From Pestalotiopsis fici W106-1 (Eukaryota > Ascomycota > Sordariomycetes > Amphisphaeriales > Sporocadaceae), in NCBI RefSeq assembly GCF_000516985.1, contig NW_006917092.1:2000619-2064618 (forward strand): a stretch of DNA of 64,000 nucleotides, given 5' to 3'. Shown in pieces: positions 48,786 to 59,053 of this stretch. The stretch's first letter is position 1, and every line of letters starts with the position of its first letter. Below the pieces are notes generated by a model. The model was not told the DNA's origin. It searched no databases and saw only the letters and a list, made by a program, of their open reading frames with translations. A program made the position numbers and the translations under genes.

Positions 48786-50633
48786 CTATATCTGGGCCTC
48801 GGCGGCAATCTTCTCTGCCTCGGCGTCGGACTCGTGTTGTGCAGCAGCAACAAGGTTTTCATGTCTCTGCCAGTCCAGGGGCAAGCCTTGTTGGCTAGAA
48901 GCATCTACGATGAAATTCTTGCGCAACTGCTCAATCTCATCCTCGGTGAGCATGTTGAGATCAACGACACACTTTTCGACAGAGCCCCAGAGCTCGCGGA
49001 TCTTCTTTAGGGTTTCAATCATGTTCTCTTTTCTGGAACCGCAAACAATGTCACAGTCAGCACACTGTACAACAAGTTGGGAACGGAGGAGGATGAAGAA
49101 ACCGATGGAAAAAGTTCACCTTGATCCAATCATTCGCCTGGCCCCCAGGGGGTTTCCAGCCAGCGCCGGCTCCTTCATCAGATGCCGCAGGAATTCAGGG
49201 TGGCGGGACTTGAGCCCGAGGTCGGTAAGACTGTACTCGTGGGCCACCACATTGTCGTCGACGCCGCAAAGCGACAGGACGAGGGCACATATGACGCCGG
49301 TGCGGTCCTTGCCGGCGGTGCAGTGGAGGAGGATGGGCGCGGGCGTGCTGCCGTCACTGCTCGTGTTCGGGGAGGCGGCCAGGTGCTTCACTATAGGATT
49401 CAGGGCGGAGGCTTAGCAAACATGTAGTCCGTCTCAGGTACATCATAGCATTTTGAAGGGCCCCTTGGCTGAAGCTTTTTCTTTCTGAGCATTTGCATGA
49501 CTGTTTCATCCCAATAAAGATTCCCACGAGATTTGATCCTTGCCAAATGGGCCAGGTTGAGCGATCTTGGAAGAGGATTCTGTGGAGATACTTACGGATA
49601 GTCCTGTACGGTTGTGCCTGGTTCTGAGGGGAGGACACGGCATTCAGGATGTCTTGGTATGCCTGTACAAAGCCCTGGCCATTCACAAATAGCATCAGCT
49701 TCTGAAGTGTGCAGAATAGAAGAAACGGGGGCAAAAATTTGGTCTCACTGAGAGGCCGTAGCTGAAATATTTGCCCCATTGAATCGGCCCGTATATCATT
49801 GAGCCACTTCACATGGTGGTATCTAGAGGCTTAGGAACTGCCCCCAAAGCAATTCCTTTCCCCGTCGACAGACATGCTGGTGTGAGATGGGAAGACATCC
49901 ATCTCACAACCATTGGGTATTGGGGAAAAGCAATGCTTACCTCAGAAGTCTTATCCGCGTAGTTTTTGAAACGCAGGGCAATTGCCTCGGGGGAGTAGTC
50001 ATCATCAAGGAAGACGGGAGCGAATATGCGCGTTGCCCCGTCCCATTCTTTTGGTTGCCGGCCGTGACCATTCCGGGCGTCCCTGTCAATCTCCTGCCTC
50101 GACCGCAGATCGTACACGTCGGTAATCCTCAGCGCCTGCAGCTTGGCGATTCCTGCGTCTGTCACCTTGGATGGCTCTGATGATCGAAAGACTAAAGAAA
50201 TTTGGGGGTTTAGCGGGCGAATGCTTTCCCAGAGGTTTCAAGGATAAGGCTGGAGCATGNNNNNNNNNNNNNNNNNNNNNNNNNNNNNNNNNNNNNNNNN
50301 NNNNNNNNNNNNNNNNNNNNNNNNNNNNNNNNNNNNNNNNNNNNNNNNNNNNNNNNNNNGTTTTTTCCCCCCAAGGTCTGCCAGCGCGCCTCAGACAACC
50401 ATGCAGGGTTTCTAAGGATAGGGGGAAACATGAATTGCTCTCTAAATAGCGCCATGACATGTGCTAGAAAGAACCAAAGCTCTCTTACCAATGCCCTGGC
50501 GCACAACCTTGCCTGGCTGTGCGGCAATTGGATAGCCACCAATGTCACGAAAGTTGGCGATGCCCTCGACGGAAATGAAGGGTGGTGAGGGGATACCGGG
50601 GTCGGCCGAGGTAAACTCTGCAGAGGCCACCAT
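48786..50633 (-). CDS. Tyrosine-phosphatase family protein (Y_phosphatase3 type)
   Basis: Five exons, 50633-50489, 50191-49941, 49674-49596, 49390-49120 and 49032-48786, give 330 residues with consistent phases. The N-terminus VEGIANFRDIGGYPI and FRSSEPSKVTDAG with VYDLRSRQEI are typical of this family. The catalytic loop is HCTAGKDRTG, with nucleophile Cys182 and Arg188, followed by SLCGVDDNVVAHEYSLTDLGL. The C-terminus is helical. Members remove phosphate from phosphotyrosine or related substrates; the true substrate is unknown. Intron 1 (50488-50192) contains a 100-N gap, so its length is unknown and a small exon there cannot be fully excluded. The junction RQGI-VFRSSEPS fits the family well without one. 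Confidence 0.85.
50260..50359. other. Assembly gap (100 N) in phosphatase intron 1
   Basis: Exactly 100 N between exons 1 and 2 of the phosphatase gene. True length unknown. Confidence 0.95.
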
Positions 50634-50710
50634 TTTTGGATACGTGGAGTCGCTCGTGCTTTGAATAGTATATGGGAGTATATAACAAGATGCAGATCTC
50701 TGTGTCGTGG

Positions 50711-50727
50711 GTATATATAAATATAAG
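50711..50727 (-). promoter_or_regulatory. TATA-like element upstream of the phosphatase gene
   Basis: On the minus strand a TTATATTTATATATAC run lies about 80-95 bp upstream of the ATG. Position and sequence suit a TATA-like element; there is no direct proof. Confidence 0.25.
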
Positions 50728-53256
50728 CTCTAAGTTTAGCTAGGTAGCCGTTGAAAAGCTCAAAGAAAAAAGAATGACCGCATGGCACGAGTATAAATAC
50801 GGTGGCAACGGGGCGTGAGATTGGGTCCTCCTTCCCCCCCTCTCCCCAATTCAATTCCCGGAAGTGGGTTTCGGGGCCTTGGGCGGGCGAGCGACGGAGA
50901 AAGTCTGGGGGCCGCCCTGTAAAACCGATCGGTGCGCAACGTTTCGCAGACAGATTTAAAGGGACCTGACCTAGATCTGCGCCATCTCAGCTCGGCCCTA
51001 TACAGTGTAGCGGTGGCCCCCTTCTTTGGCGTACAAAAAAAGGTGAATGAATCAATTGGACCCTTGTTTTGTAGAGTTGTAAAGTAAATGGGCAGAGTGT
51101 CAATGTCTGTCTGGGAGAGCCGCGGCTGCCGTCCATCGGAGTATACATCAGGGATATAGCCGAGTCCATGTCGATCCGATGCGGCAACAACCTGTATCAA
51201 TTTTCCCATTCCTCCCTTTCTGTCCCATTGAATGCCGATACCCAAATGCAGGCCTGCTGAATCTACGGCGATCGATGGAGGCCGCAGCTGGTCAGGTAGA
51301 TGTGTGTCACCTGACAACAATTAAAAAAAAAAAACACGCGTCACAATGTACAGGGCCGTATTCAAAGAGTAGTGCTGTGATAAAGTTGGGGGCTGTATTG
51401 ATGTATCCATGGATATGTTTGGGTAGCACACGGGTGCTCTTTTTGCTGTGTCTATTGCAGTGCTTGCAGCCTCGATGCAGAATGAAATGCAGTCTACCTT
51501 GTAAATAAGGAGCCGTCTAATCACGTCTCTCGTTTGACATCAAGAGCGACATGATTGCGCAGTGGGTTGGGTCAACTCTGATTCGATGTGTTGTTGATTT
51601 GGGGCTGGGTCAATTCAACTCACACACACTCTCTCTCTCTCTTCCCCTTTGACCCCGCCCGCAGAGCAGCAGAGCCGCAAGTCATGGGGAGGGCGGCAGG
51701 AGCCACACACCCAACCAACAGACCCAATGCATACATAATAATATTTTGCATCCACAGTTTTGTTGTTCATGTACGTAGCCTGGTCGAGGAGGAAAGGAGG
51801 GGTGTGTATCTTTCCCTTCAGCTGGTGACCTGCTGCCCACAAGATTTGCAAGCCTCGCTGGTCTAAAATCCGTGCTGTTTTCTCTTTTCTCTTTTCCCCC
51901 CCTTCTTCTTTGGTCTCCCGTCCTTGATTACGTATTTTCCTTACTCGGACCTCAACCAACTTCTTGTAGTCATCATTGTGTTTTTCTTCTCTGCGGCTGG
52001 TTCATTCAGCAATTCGTTGGGGGCCGTCTACAATGTACCGTCACCCATGCAAAATTTGACCAGGCCACCGCTGTGCAGCTTGTGGACTTGCGCACAGCCA
52101 GCCCAGACCTCTTGATCAGAGGTCCATGTCTCTCTCTGCCTTTGCTCCCGAACCGTCCTTCCTTTTTTTTTTTTTTCTCCCCTTCCCCTTCCCTAGTCGA
52201 CTTCACTTCTAACCTAAAACGGACACTGTAGCCTATCCTCTACAGAATACTAGACTGCCTCGAGGTTCTGGGCCGCTGACCTGCCTACGCTTCTTAATAA
52301 GCCTGGACGCCTTATCAGGTCGGTCGCCTTGTTTCTTTCCCGCCGTCCGGGGAGCTGCTGCAAAACATCACTGAACTCCAGACTCACTCTCTCACACTTT
52401 CTACAGATGGTGATGAGTGCGAGTGTGTTTCCTGTCTCTAACCCGGCAGACCCAGCCACAAGCTAGCCTTTCGAATTGGGGCTTTTCTGGTAGTTCCAGT
52501 TTCCATTTCTCTCTCTCTCTCTCTCGTGTTTTTCCGTTTTCGACGGTCCTCACTTGGTGCCTTGCCGCAATCTCACGATTCCTCTTTGATCTCATGGGCC
52601 GCGAGCCAAATGGAGTATCGAGGCGTGGGCCTGTGAGGCACCTTCAGGCTTTGACTCAAAGTCTCGTGCGTCGTTTTTGTCTCCTTCCTATTTGTTCTCT
52701 GAGGCTCATTTCATGTCATCCAATAGGCTGATTCCTTCAAGAGCAGCCAGTAGTCTGAGAGCCAGGCCCTCTCGTCACGGCAGTTCTCCCCCATCATCTC
52801 CCACTCGAACCGAGCCAGTGCCTACCTTTTGCCCATCTGTATTAACTCAATGCCTGTCCTCGAGTGCACCGTTCAGATCTTTCGGTCAGGGACAAGGTAA
52901 GGACGCGTGATGAGAGATGAAAATGAATGGGTATAAGAAATCTTGTCTATAAGAGTCGCCTCGCCCCATCTAGTCTAAACCTTAACCCGAAACCCGTTGT
53001 TGAAATCATGATGTCCCCGTCAATGTATTACACAGCCACATTACCCTGACATCCCTTCAGCTCTTGTCCAAAAAAAAGAAAAAAAATCCGGAGAAGACAG
53101 CGTCAGAATAAGCCCATCTGATTTCCTTGCCAGGGTAAATCCAGGCTTATGTAAGCACTGTGTTTGATGCTGAGACGTATTGTTAGTCATGGACCCCCCA
53201 CGCAGAAGAGTACAAAGCCATACCCTACTTGTCACTCGAAACATCGCCACGTTCTT
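50728..53256. other. Intergenic, simple-sequence rich
   Basis: Contains CT microsatellites near 51631-51642 and 52507-52525, a poly-T run near 52163-52176 and pyrimidine-rich leaders. Frames at 52417-52731 and 52677-52910 are low-complexity. No gene recognised. Confidence 0.45.
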
Positions 53257-53573
53257 CTAGTTGTAGAAGGTTGCGGGAGCAGCCGGGCGAGGTTTAAAGC
53301 AAAGGGGGCAGGAACTATCATATTCCCACGAGTTGTTGGATCCGGGGCAGTTGGGCTTTCATCAAGGTCAGCATTGGTTCATTGTATCAAAGCAAAGTTG
53401 TGGCTTACACAAATCCAACGAAGGCCACTGCCACCACCCAATGCGGCCCTCTTCTTTGAAGATGAAGATCGTGAAGAGTATGCGCTGTCGTTGACGGACA
53501 TTGCGTGTCTGTGTCCGTAGCCGTAGCTGCTGGAGCTGTGGGAGTAGGTGGCTGACTGGTGGTAGGAAGGCAT
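53257..53573 (-). CDS. 87-residue zinc-ribbon-like microprotein
   Basis: Two exons, 53573-53409 and 53355-53257, separated by a 53-bp intron (GTAAGC..AAAG, GCTGAC branch), phase 0. The first 45 residues are Ser/Tyr/His-rich (YHQSATYSHSSSSYGYGHRH). Splicing creates LRWICPNCPGSNNSWEYDSS followed by CPLCF: two CX2C knuckles (CPNC and CPLC) 16 residues apart, a zinc-ribbon layout. Cys1 lies at the end of exon 1 and the other three in exon 2, so the metal site exists only in the spliced product. This argues for a real gene. Small proteins of this style are common and uncharacterised in filamentous fungi; function unknown, with RNA, DNA or protein binding possible. Confidence 0.7.
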
Positions 53574-56549
53574 TGTGAAAATATTGCAAATGTCTGGTGC
53601 TTTTTGCTAACTGCTGAGAGTTGGTGTGTTTAGGGAAGTATCGATGATATTGGATGAGTGATGAGCAATATCTTCAATCGTTCTCCAGAGCATCATGGGA
53701 GAGTCTTTATACAAAATACTCGACCCGTTGAGCCCCCGTTACTCGAAGATACAGAAGAGGAGGCCATTAAGGTAAAAGTGCCTTGGGAGTGGAATTTCCA
53801 ATTCGGCTTCGCCGCGCTGAGGCAAAATCATCCGAAACCTTGAACTTGTGTCACTGGTCCCGTTTCTTTTTGGAACATATGACACCGAGAAGTGCTTTTT
53901 TTTCGAAGTTGTATGAGTCCAATGAAAGTATAGACAAGCTGGTTTCTATCCTTTCGTAGCCCCCATTCGTCACGGAATCCTCCAAGGGGCTCGGTGAGTT
54001 TCTTTTTGGCACCAGAGGGGCTCTAAAAACATCTTGAGAAAAAAGACGACCCAAGCTCGTTATAGCACCTCTGTTCTGTTTGGGGGCCTTGTTCAGTTGC
54101 ACAATCCTCAAGCTACAGCAATCTTTTGCCAATCTCATCACAAACTCTGGGAGCCGACCGTTGCAGCAAGCATGGCGAGGTGACATTCTGGGACCTGCAT
54201 CATTAATCCTAGTACCGAAGTGGTTGCCTCATGGTTCAAGGTAGGATTTCGTGTCCCGTGTCCGTGTGCCTGGAAACCTGGAAACAGTCATGATTCGGCC
54301 GGTACCGAGCAAGACTGGGCTTCAGACTGCGGTATACGACTGTAGCCGGCCAAATGCTGCCTTCCCGGAACAGCCTCATTTCCACGCCTGTGCTCTCTGT
54401 GGCCCAGTTGGACGTTGGTGCCTCGGGAGGCATTTTTTCTCCCCCGGCAGGGGGGCTTGAGGACCTATTGAGGCCTTGCAAAGCCTCTGAACAAAGCCCA
54501 GACGTTCTCTCATTCGACTGACTGTAAGATTGCTCCTACCAATCGAGTGTTGGAAAGACCCTCATTGCCTTTGATTGATCCACCAAAACCTTGACGACAA
54601 GCCAGCCTAGGGGTTGTATTGTATATCGATAGGTTGCTTCGTCACAACCTCTTTTTGTTTGATGATGACGTCGGGCATACCGAGTCCCTTGCTGCTGTTG
54701 TGCACTTTCCTTTTTGTCATCTTGTTTTGAAGCTACCTCTCTTTCGTACAACACGTCCGGGCCCGGGAATGCCCTCGTGGTCCTTTTCGGTTAAACCTTC
54801 TCGGTTCTTTTGCCAGTCGAGCGCGCTCTGGGTTGATTCAGTGATCGGTAGAGCAAGCATCTCATGGGTCGCCAGGATGTCTCTGACCGAGCAACGCTTA
54901 TTTCGGTGACGAATTAAGCTCTGATAGTCCAAGGCGGCCATCGGCTGTGTCATAGGCTCCAGCTTTCGACTCCCTTTCACACATTCGCTCTCTCATCCAT
55001 CCAACCCCGACAGAGTTGTTCGACATAGTTGTTTCCCTGCCCCTTTCTGGTCCAAGATACGATGTGGTAAAACAGTATGAGGCATACTTTTTATCTTTCT
55101 TTCTTTTCATTTGTGATTGCGAAGGGGTATTGTCAAAGTGGACAAATTACCTCATCCGAGGTTGCGCGTGGGCATGTGATGCTGACCCCTCTCTTTTTTT
55201 TTTTTCACTGCGATTATAGTGTAAAGCAGTTCCAACCCACCACCCAAGCCGGGAAAAAAGAAGAAGCGTTCCCGCCCCAGAACCTCAAGAAAGTGCATGA
55301 ACTCCAGCCTTGAGGAAACCAGACATGATTAGATGGCGGGTCGTTGCAACGATTATATATCTGCGAGGGCTGTCGTTCATGAAGGTTCCGCGGCTGTCGT
55401 TGCATTTTCGCTTTCGCATCTTTGCGGCTGTTGGTCCACTTGGGGATCATGAGGCTCTGCGCCCCCAGGGGTTCGTCAGCTCCTTCATCCCAGAAAGTCC
55501 TTTGACGCGGAAGAAATAGGACGATACCCAATGAGGTTGCTGATTGCGCACGGCTGGGTGGAAAGACGTCCCGTTGTCAGAGCTGAAAATATATAGGCTT
55601 TCGAATCATGTTGGGAGATTGGCCATGTTGTCCACAGAGCCTCCTCCTCTGTTGCTCTTATCATCGACCAGATAATGACATGGGGAACGACCGGTGTCTT
55701 GGAATGGGGTCTACCCCTTTTCATTGGCGACTGGGCTCTCAAGTTTGACCTTTTTTTTGTCGTTGGCTGGGGGGGAGTCGAGAAGGAAGTCAGCCGCGGC
55801 GTGGACGAAAAAAAAAAATCCATCGTTGAAAATGATCCCCGATTGGGAGATATAATCGCCGTCGCTATAAGGAGGGGGAAAAAAAACAATGTGCCGCAAA
55901 TTTATAGGAAGCTGACGCTCCCGCTCCCCTCCTTTACTCCAAATAGACCTTTTGAGAGAACGGGACAGCCGCGATTTGAGTTGACAAGTCCAAGACACTG
56001 AAGAAGACGAAGCCTCGAATGCTCGCCAAGACGATGGTGTTTGCCGTCTGAGGTTTCTCTGACTCGAGCATCCGGATGGGATGGAAGGATATGACAAGAC
56101 CTGATGGTCAATGAGATGAAGAGGACACAATAAGATACCGGGATAGACGGGATGAGGAATAGAAGATAAGGTGTTTGGGGTATATGGTCGATGATGGGTA
56201 TTATTATGGTGGCCAATACAACGCGTTGGTGAGGCGCAGCCTTGATAACAATAATGCCAGGCTATATAAAAACTCGCGAACCAGGCAGCACTTTCGAGTT
56301 TGCTGTTGGTGGCGATAAGGACAAAGTAAAGTACCATGCTACTTAAAAGTAAAGGCAATAATGTGGTAAAAAATGGAACTGTACTCACCAGCGCCGGCAA
56401 GGATCAAATGTTGCATGTCCATTTCAATAGCAAAGGTAAGACTTTTCCTTTCTCTCTCTATGCCACGTTGCGGTAATGAATCCGTTCGCCCTGCACTTTC
56501 ATTTTGTCAGTGAGTATCAGTGAGCAACTTTGCCTGCTGCTCATGTGGT
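53574..56549. other. Intergenic
   Basis: About 3 kb without a supported gene. The minus frame 55711-56400 (229 codons) opens with TTG and turns low-complexity, so it was not accepted. A short ATG frame ending at a GTGAGT donor (56424-56390, minus, MDMQHLILAGA) could be a first exon, but no partner exon was found. Confidence 0.45.
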
Positions 56550-57068
56550 TCATGAATATCCATCGGTGAGCGCAACCCTGACCATTTTAGGAGGACCTCG
56601 TGGTCTATTATTTACCAGGAGATTGAGCACCTGGTGAAAGCCCCCCTCCACACACACACGTGCGTTGAGGTACAATTTTGCCCGATATAAGTGCAATATA
56701 ATGCCCCCAAAAAAGCATCGCCTCAAATGAGGCTGGTTGTATACTTTACTCGTCTCCATGACATGGTCTCGCGAGAGCCTCATGTCAACACACAACTCAG
56801 ATCGGGCAAGAGATATCCTTGGCACAAGGCGCAATAGCTAGGAAAGGATGGCGAGGTGCGAAACAAGTCAGTGCTAAAAAATCATGAAAACATGATAACA
56901 TTCCTCGAGGAATTATTAAATGCTCGGAACAGAAATGTGAAAGGAAATCTTATCAATCGTGTTTTCTGACCAATGGGCCAATCATGATGATGCATATGCT
57001 GTGTAATGTCCCCGGAGACCAATAAACATATTGGGCAGCAAGAAAAGACGACACGAACAGGAGTTTAC
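56550..57068 (-). other. Possible further relic of the adjacent pseudogene
   Basis: The minus frame 56834-56550 ends in VLNLLVNNRPRGPPKMVRV, protein-like and possibly part of the decayed gene upstream. The link is a guess. Confidence 0.2.
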
Positions 57069-57921
57069 TCAGATGCCAGTCTCAAATTTGTAGGTATCGC
57101 TTCGCAAATGGCGTTTGCTCCTTAGGGTTGGGCCGAGATACCTGAATTTTGATCGCAGATGCGTCAGTCTCTTTAAGAGGGAAAATTGGCATTCCCCCTC
57201 TTCACAAGCTGGCCCAGAGACAGTTGTATGGTGTTTCAACAGTCAATTTTGATAAATATCATCACTGGCTGTGTATGATACTAAGGACATTGGAATGCCT
57301 TGCTGGTATCCTAAATTGACAGCGGTTAGATTCGGGCACCACTCAAGGGTCAGAAGGACGTCGAGAACCCAAAGACATGGCAGCTTCTCCAGTTTGATCT
57401 TAAGAGTACTAGCGTAGCAAATAACCTCGTTCGTGTATTGGCACATACCAATAGATGAGTCTCCTCGAGGGGGTGTGCATGAGCGATGGGTCAGAACCAC
57501 GTTGCGCAGCGGCTTTATTCGTCAGATCAGGGGAATCGCGTTATCCAACAAAGTAATCGAGAATGTTGTAGGAGCTACCGAGCAATGATATGTGCTCTGT
57601 AGAAAAAAAAATAAGACATTGCCAAGCTGCATGCTGCACTTTGAGATGACTGCCGATGGACGAGTCCAGATAGCCTACCTAATAGGTAGTTATGCTACAG
57701 CATCGGTCGCGCAGCATTGGTCGCGACCAATGAGCTGGTCTCAACCTCGTAGTAGCTTTCAAGGATTCACTAGCTCGGATCCATGTCCATTTCAACATGG
57801 CTTTTCGTAGTCTTTCGATATTCGCTGTATTGATGTGAATACAAATAATAGCTTTCGTACGCGCCGACGGATCGGCGACTGAAACGCAATAGCATATGGT
57901 ATGTGCTATCCGCCATGCCAT
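57069..57921 (-). pseudogene. F-box/LRR-like pseudogene
   Basis: From an acceptor-like CTACAG at 57597 one frame runs to a stop at 57071-57069, about 176 codons, broken by in-frame TGA codons at 57524-57522 and 57245-57243. The reading continues sensibly across both: LDNAIPLI, stop, RIKPLRNVVLTHRSC, then LPCLWVLDVLLTLEWCPNLTAVNL, stop, then LLKHHT and LLKRLTHLRSKFRYL. The Leu spacing resembles leucine-rich regions of fungal F-box proteins. A further stretch, CIHINTANIERLRKAMLKW (frame 57921-57679), lies upstream. Both stops are TGA, as from CGA by C-to-T change. Family assignment is tentative. Confidence 0.35.
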
Positions 57922-58182
57922 TCCGTCATGACATGTTCAGTGGGTATACCTCAGTGGCTATGTCTGACCATGAGATCCCATCTTTTGTTATGGGCACTGA
58001 GCGATGCCGCCAATGCCTATGATGGCTGTCGTTTGTTAAATATGCATGGTGCTCTGCTATACTCATGCAATAAATCCCTTGATTCACTGATTTTTGTCCT
58101 TTCTGCCCCAGTTCCCATGGCTTCCTCTAAAAGCCCCCGGTATTGATTCGTCTCAATCTTCAGCTTGCATGATGCATGGCCT

Positions 58183-58801
58183 TTAATCCTCAGACACTTC
58201 GGCGAAGGGGTTCTGGATCTCCTCGCTGCCGTCCACTGGGCTGATGACGACAAGCAGCGTTCCTCGTGCGACGACAAGTCCCAGCGGTCTCGTGCTCTCG
58301 TTACCCTCGTCGTCTGTGAGATATACATGTCAGCACTGTTACTTCTGGATGCACTTGAGGGGATCGGCGCCTCTTTTCTCTCCCTGCCGCGTTCTGTTTA
58401 CACGCACCAACCCGAACAATGAGAGAGCCAAAAGTAAAGAAGCCGGAATAAACAAATCCCCAAGGGGAAAAGAATCAATACGCACCTCTGACAACCTCCT
58501 GCACCTCGTCCAGGACCAGATTCATGAGCGCATCGTAGCCCTTGAGGGTACCGGTGCATTCGCGGCCGCCATTAAACTTGACTGTGATGCGCTTGTCCAT
58601 GTACTTGCCGAGGTCGAGGATGTTTTCCTTCTTGGGGCGCTCGCCCTGCTTGTTGTCGTGGGAGTGAGAGTGATGACCGTCCTTGTCCCCGTGGTGATGG
58701 CCTCCGCCGCGTCCTCCGCGCCCGCCACGGCCTCCTCCCCGGTGGCCACGCTCTCCTCCTCCGCCTCCGCGGCCGCCGCGCTGGTGGGGTCTGTCGGCCA
58801 T
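58183..58801 (-). CDS. lsm7: U6 snRNA-associated Sm-like protein LSm7
   Basis: Two exons, 58801-58486 and 58313-58183, give 148 residues. The Sm fold is clear: KENILDLGKYMDKRITVKF with GGRECTGTLKGYDALMNLVL (Sm1) and, after splicing at EVVR-DDEGN, LGLVVARGTLLVVISPVDG (Sm2), then SEEIQNPF as in LSm7. LSm7 is part of the LSm2-8 ring on U6 snRNA in the nucleus and the LSm1-7 ring in cytoplasmic mRNA decay. The first 55 residues form an unusual Gly/Arg/His extension (GGRGGGGGERGHRGGGRGG, then HHHGDKDGHHSHSH), RGG-like and possibly RNA-binding or methylated. Intron 58485-58314 is 172 bp. Confidence 0.92.
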
Positions 58802-59037
58802 GATCTCTTCTTTTCTCTCTCTCGGGCGGGGTGAGGCAAAGTTCTTGTTCCGGGCTGAACGCGCGGGTTTCGTTCGTTATGTAATTGGGCTGCGCGCGAT
58901 GTGGCGTTGGAGCACGTTTGTGGTGGTGATTCTGAATTGCGGCGGCGGGCTGTGGTTGAGTAGAGCTCGGGGGCGGAATTGATTGCGCGCTTGGGCTTTT
59001 CGAGCCGGATCGGATCAGTGCGGGCCGAGTGACAAGC

Positions 59038-59053
59038 AGGTAGGTACCTACCT
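59038..59053. repeat. 16-bp perfect palindrome AGGTAGGTACCTACCT
   Basis: A perfect palindrome about 240 bp upstream of the lsm7 ATG, and the longest member of a dispersed TACCTA/TAGGTA motif set in this window. It may be a protein-binding site or a mobile-element trace. Confidence 0.8.

Noticed and set aside
53658..53843. 61-codon plus-strand frame (MSNIFNRSPEHHGR...)
   Set aside because: It lies in the promoter side of the zinc-ribbon gene, opens with GTG, is short and has no further support.
55711..56400. 229-codon minus-strand frame
   Set aside because: It starts at a TTG, later turns into low-complexity residues, and shows no family resemblance or splice logic.
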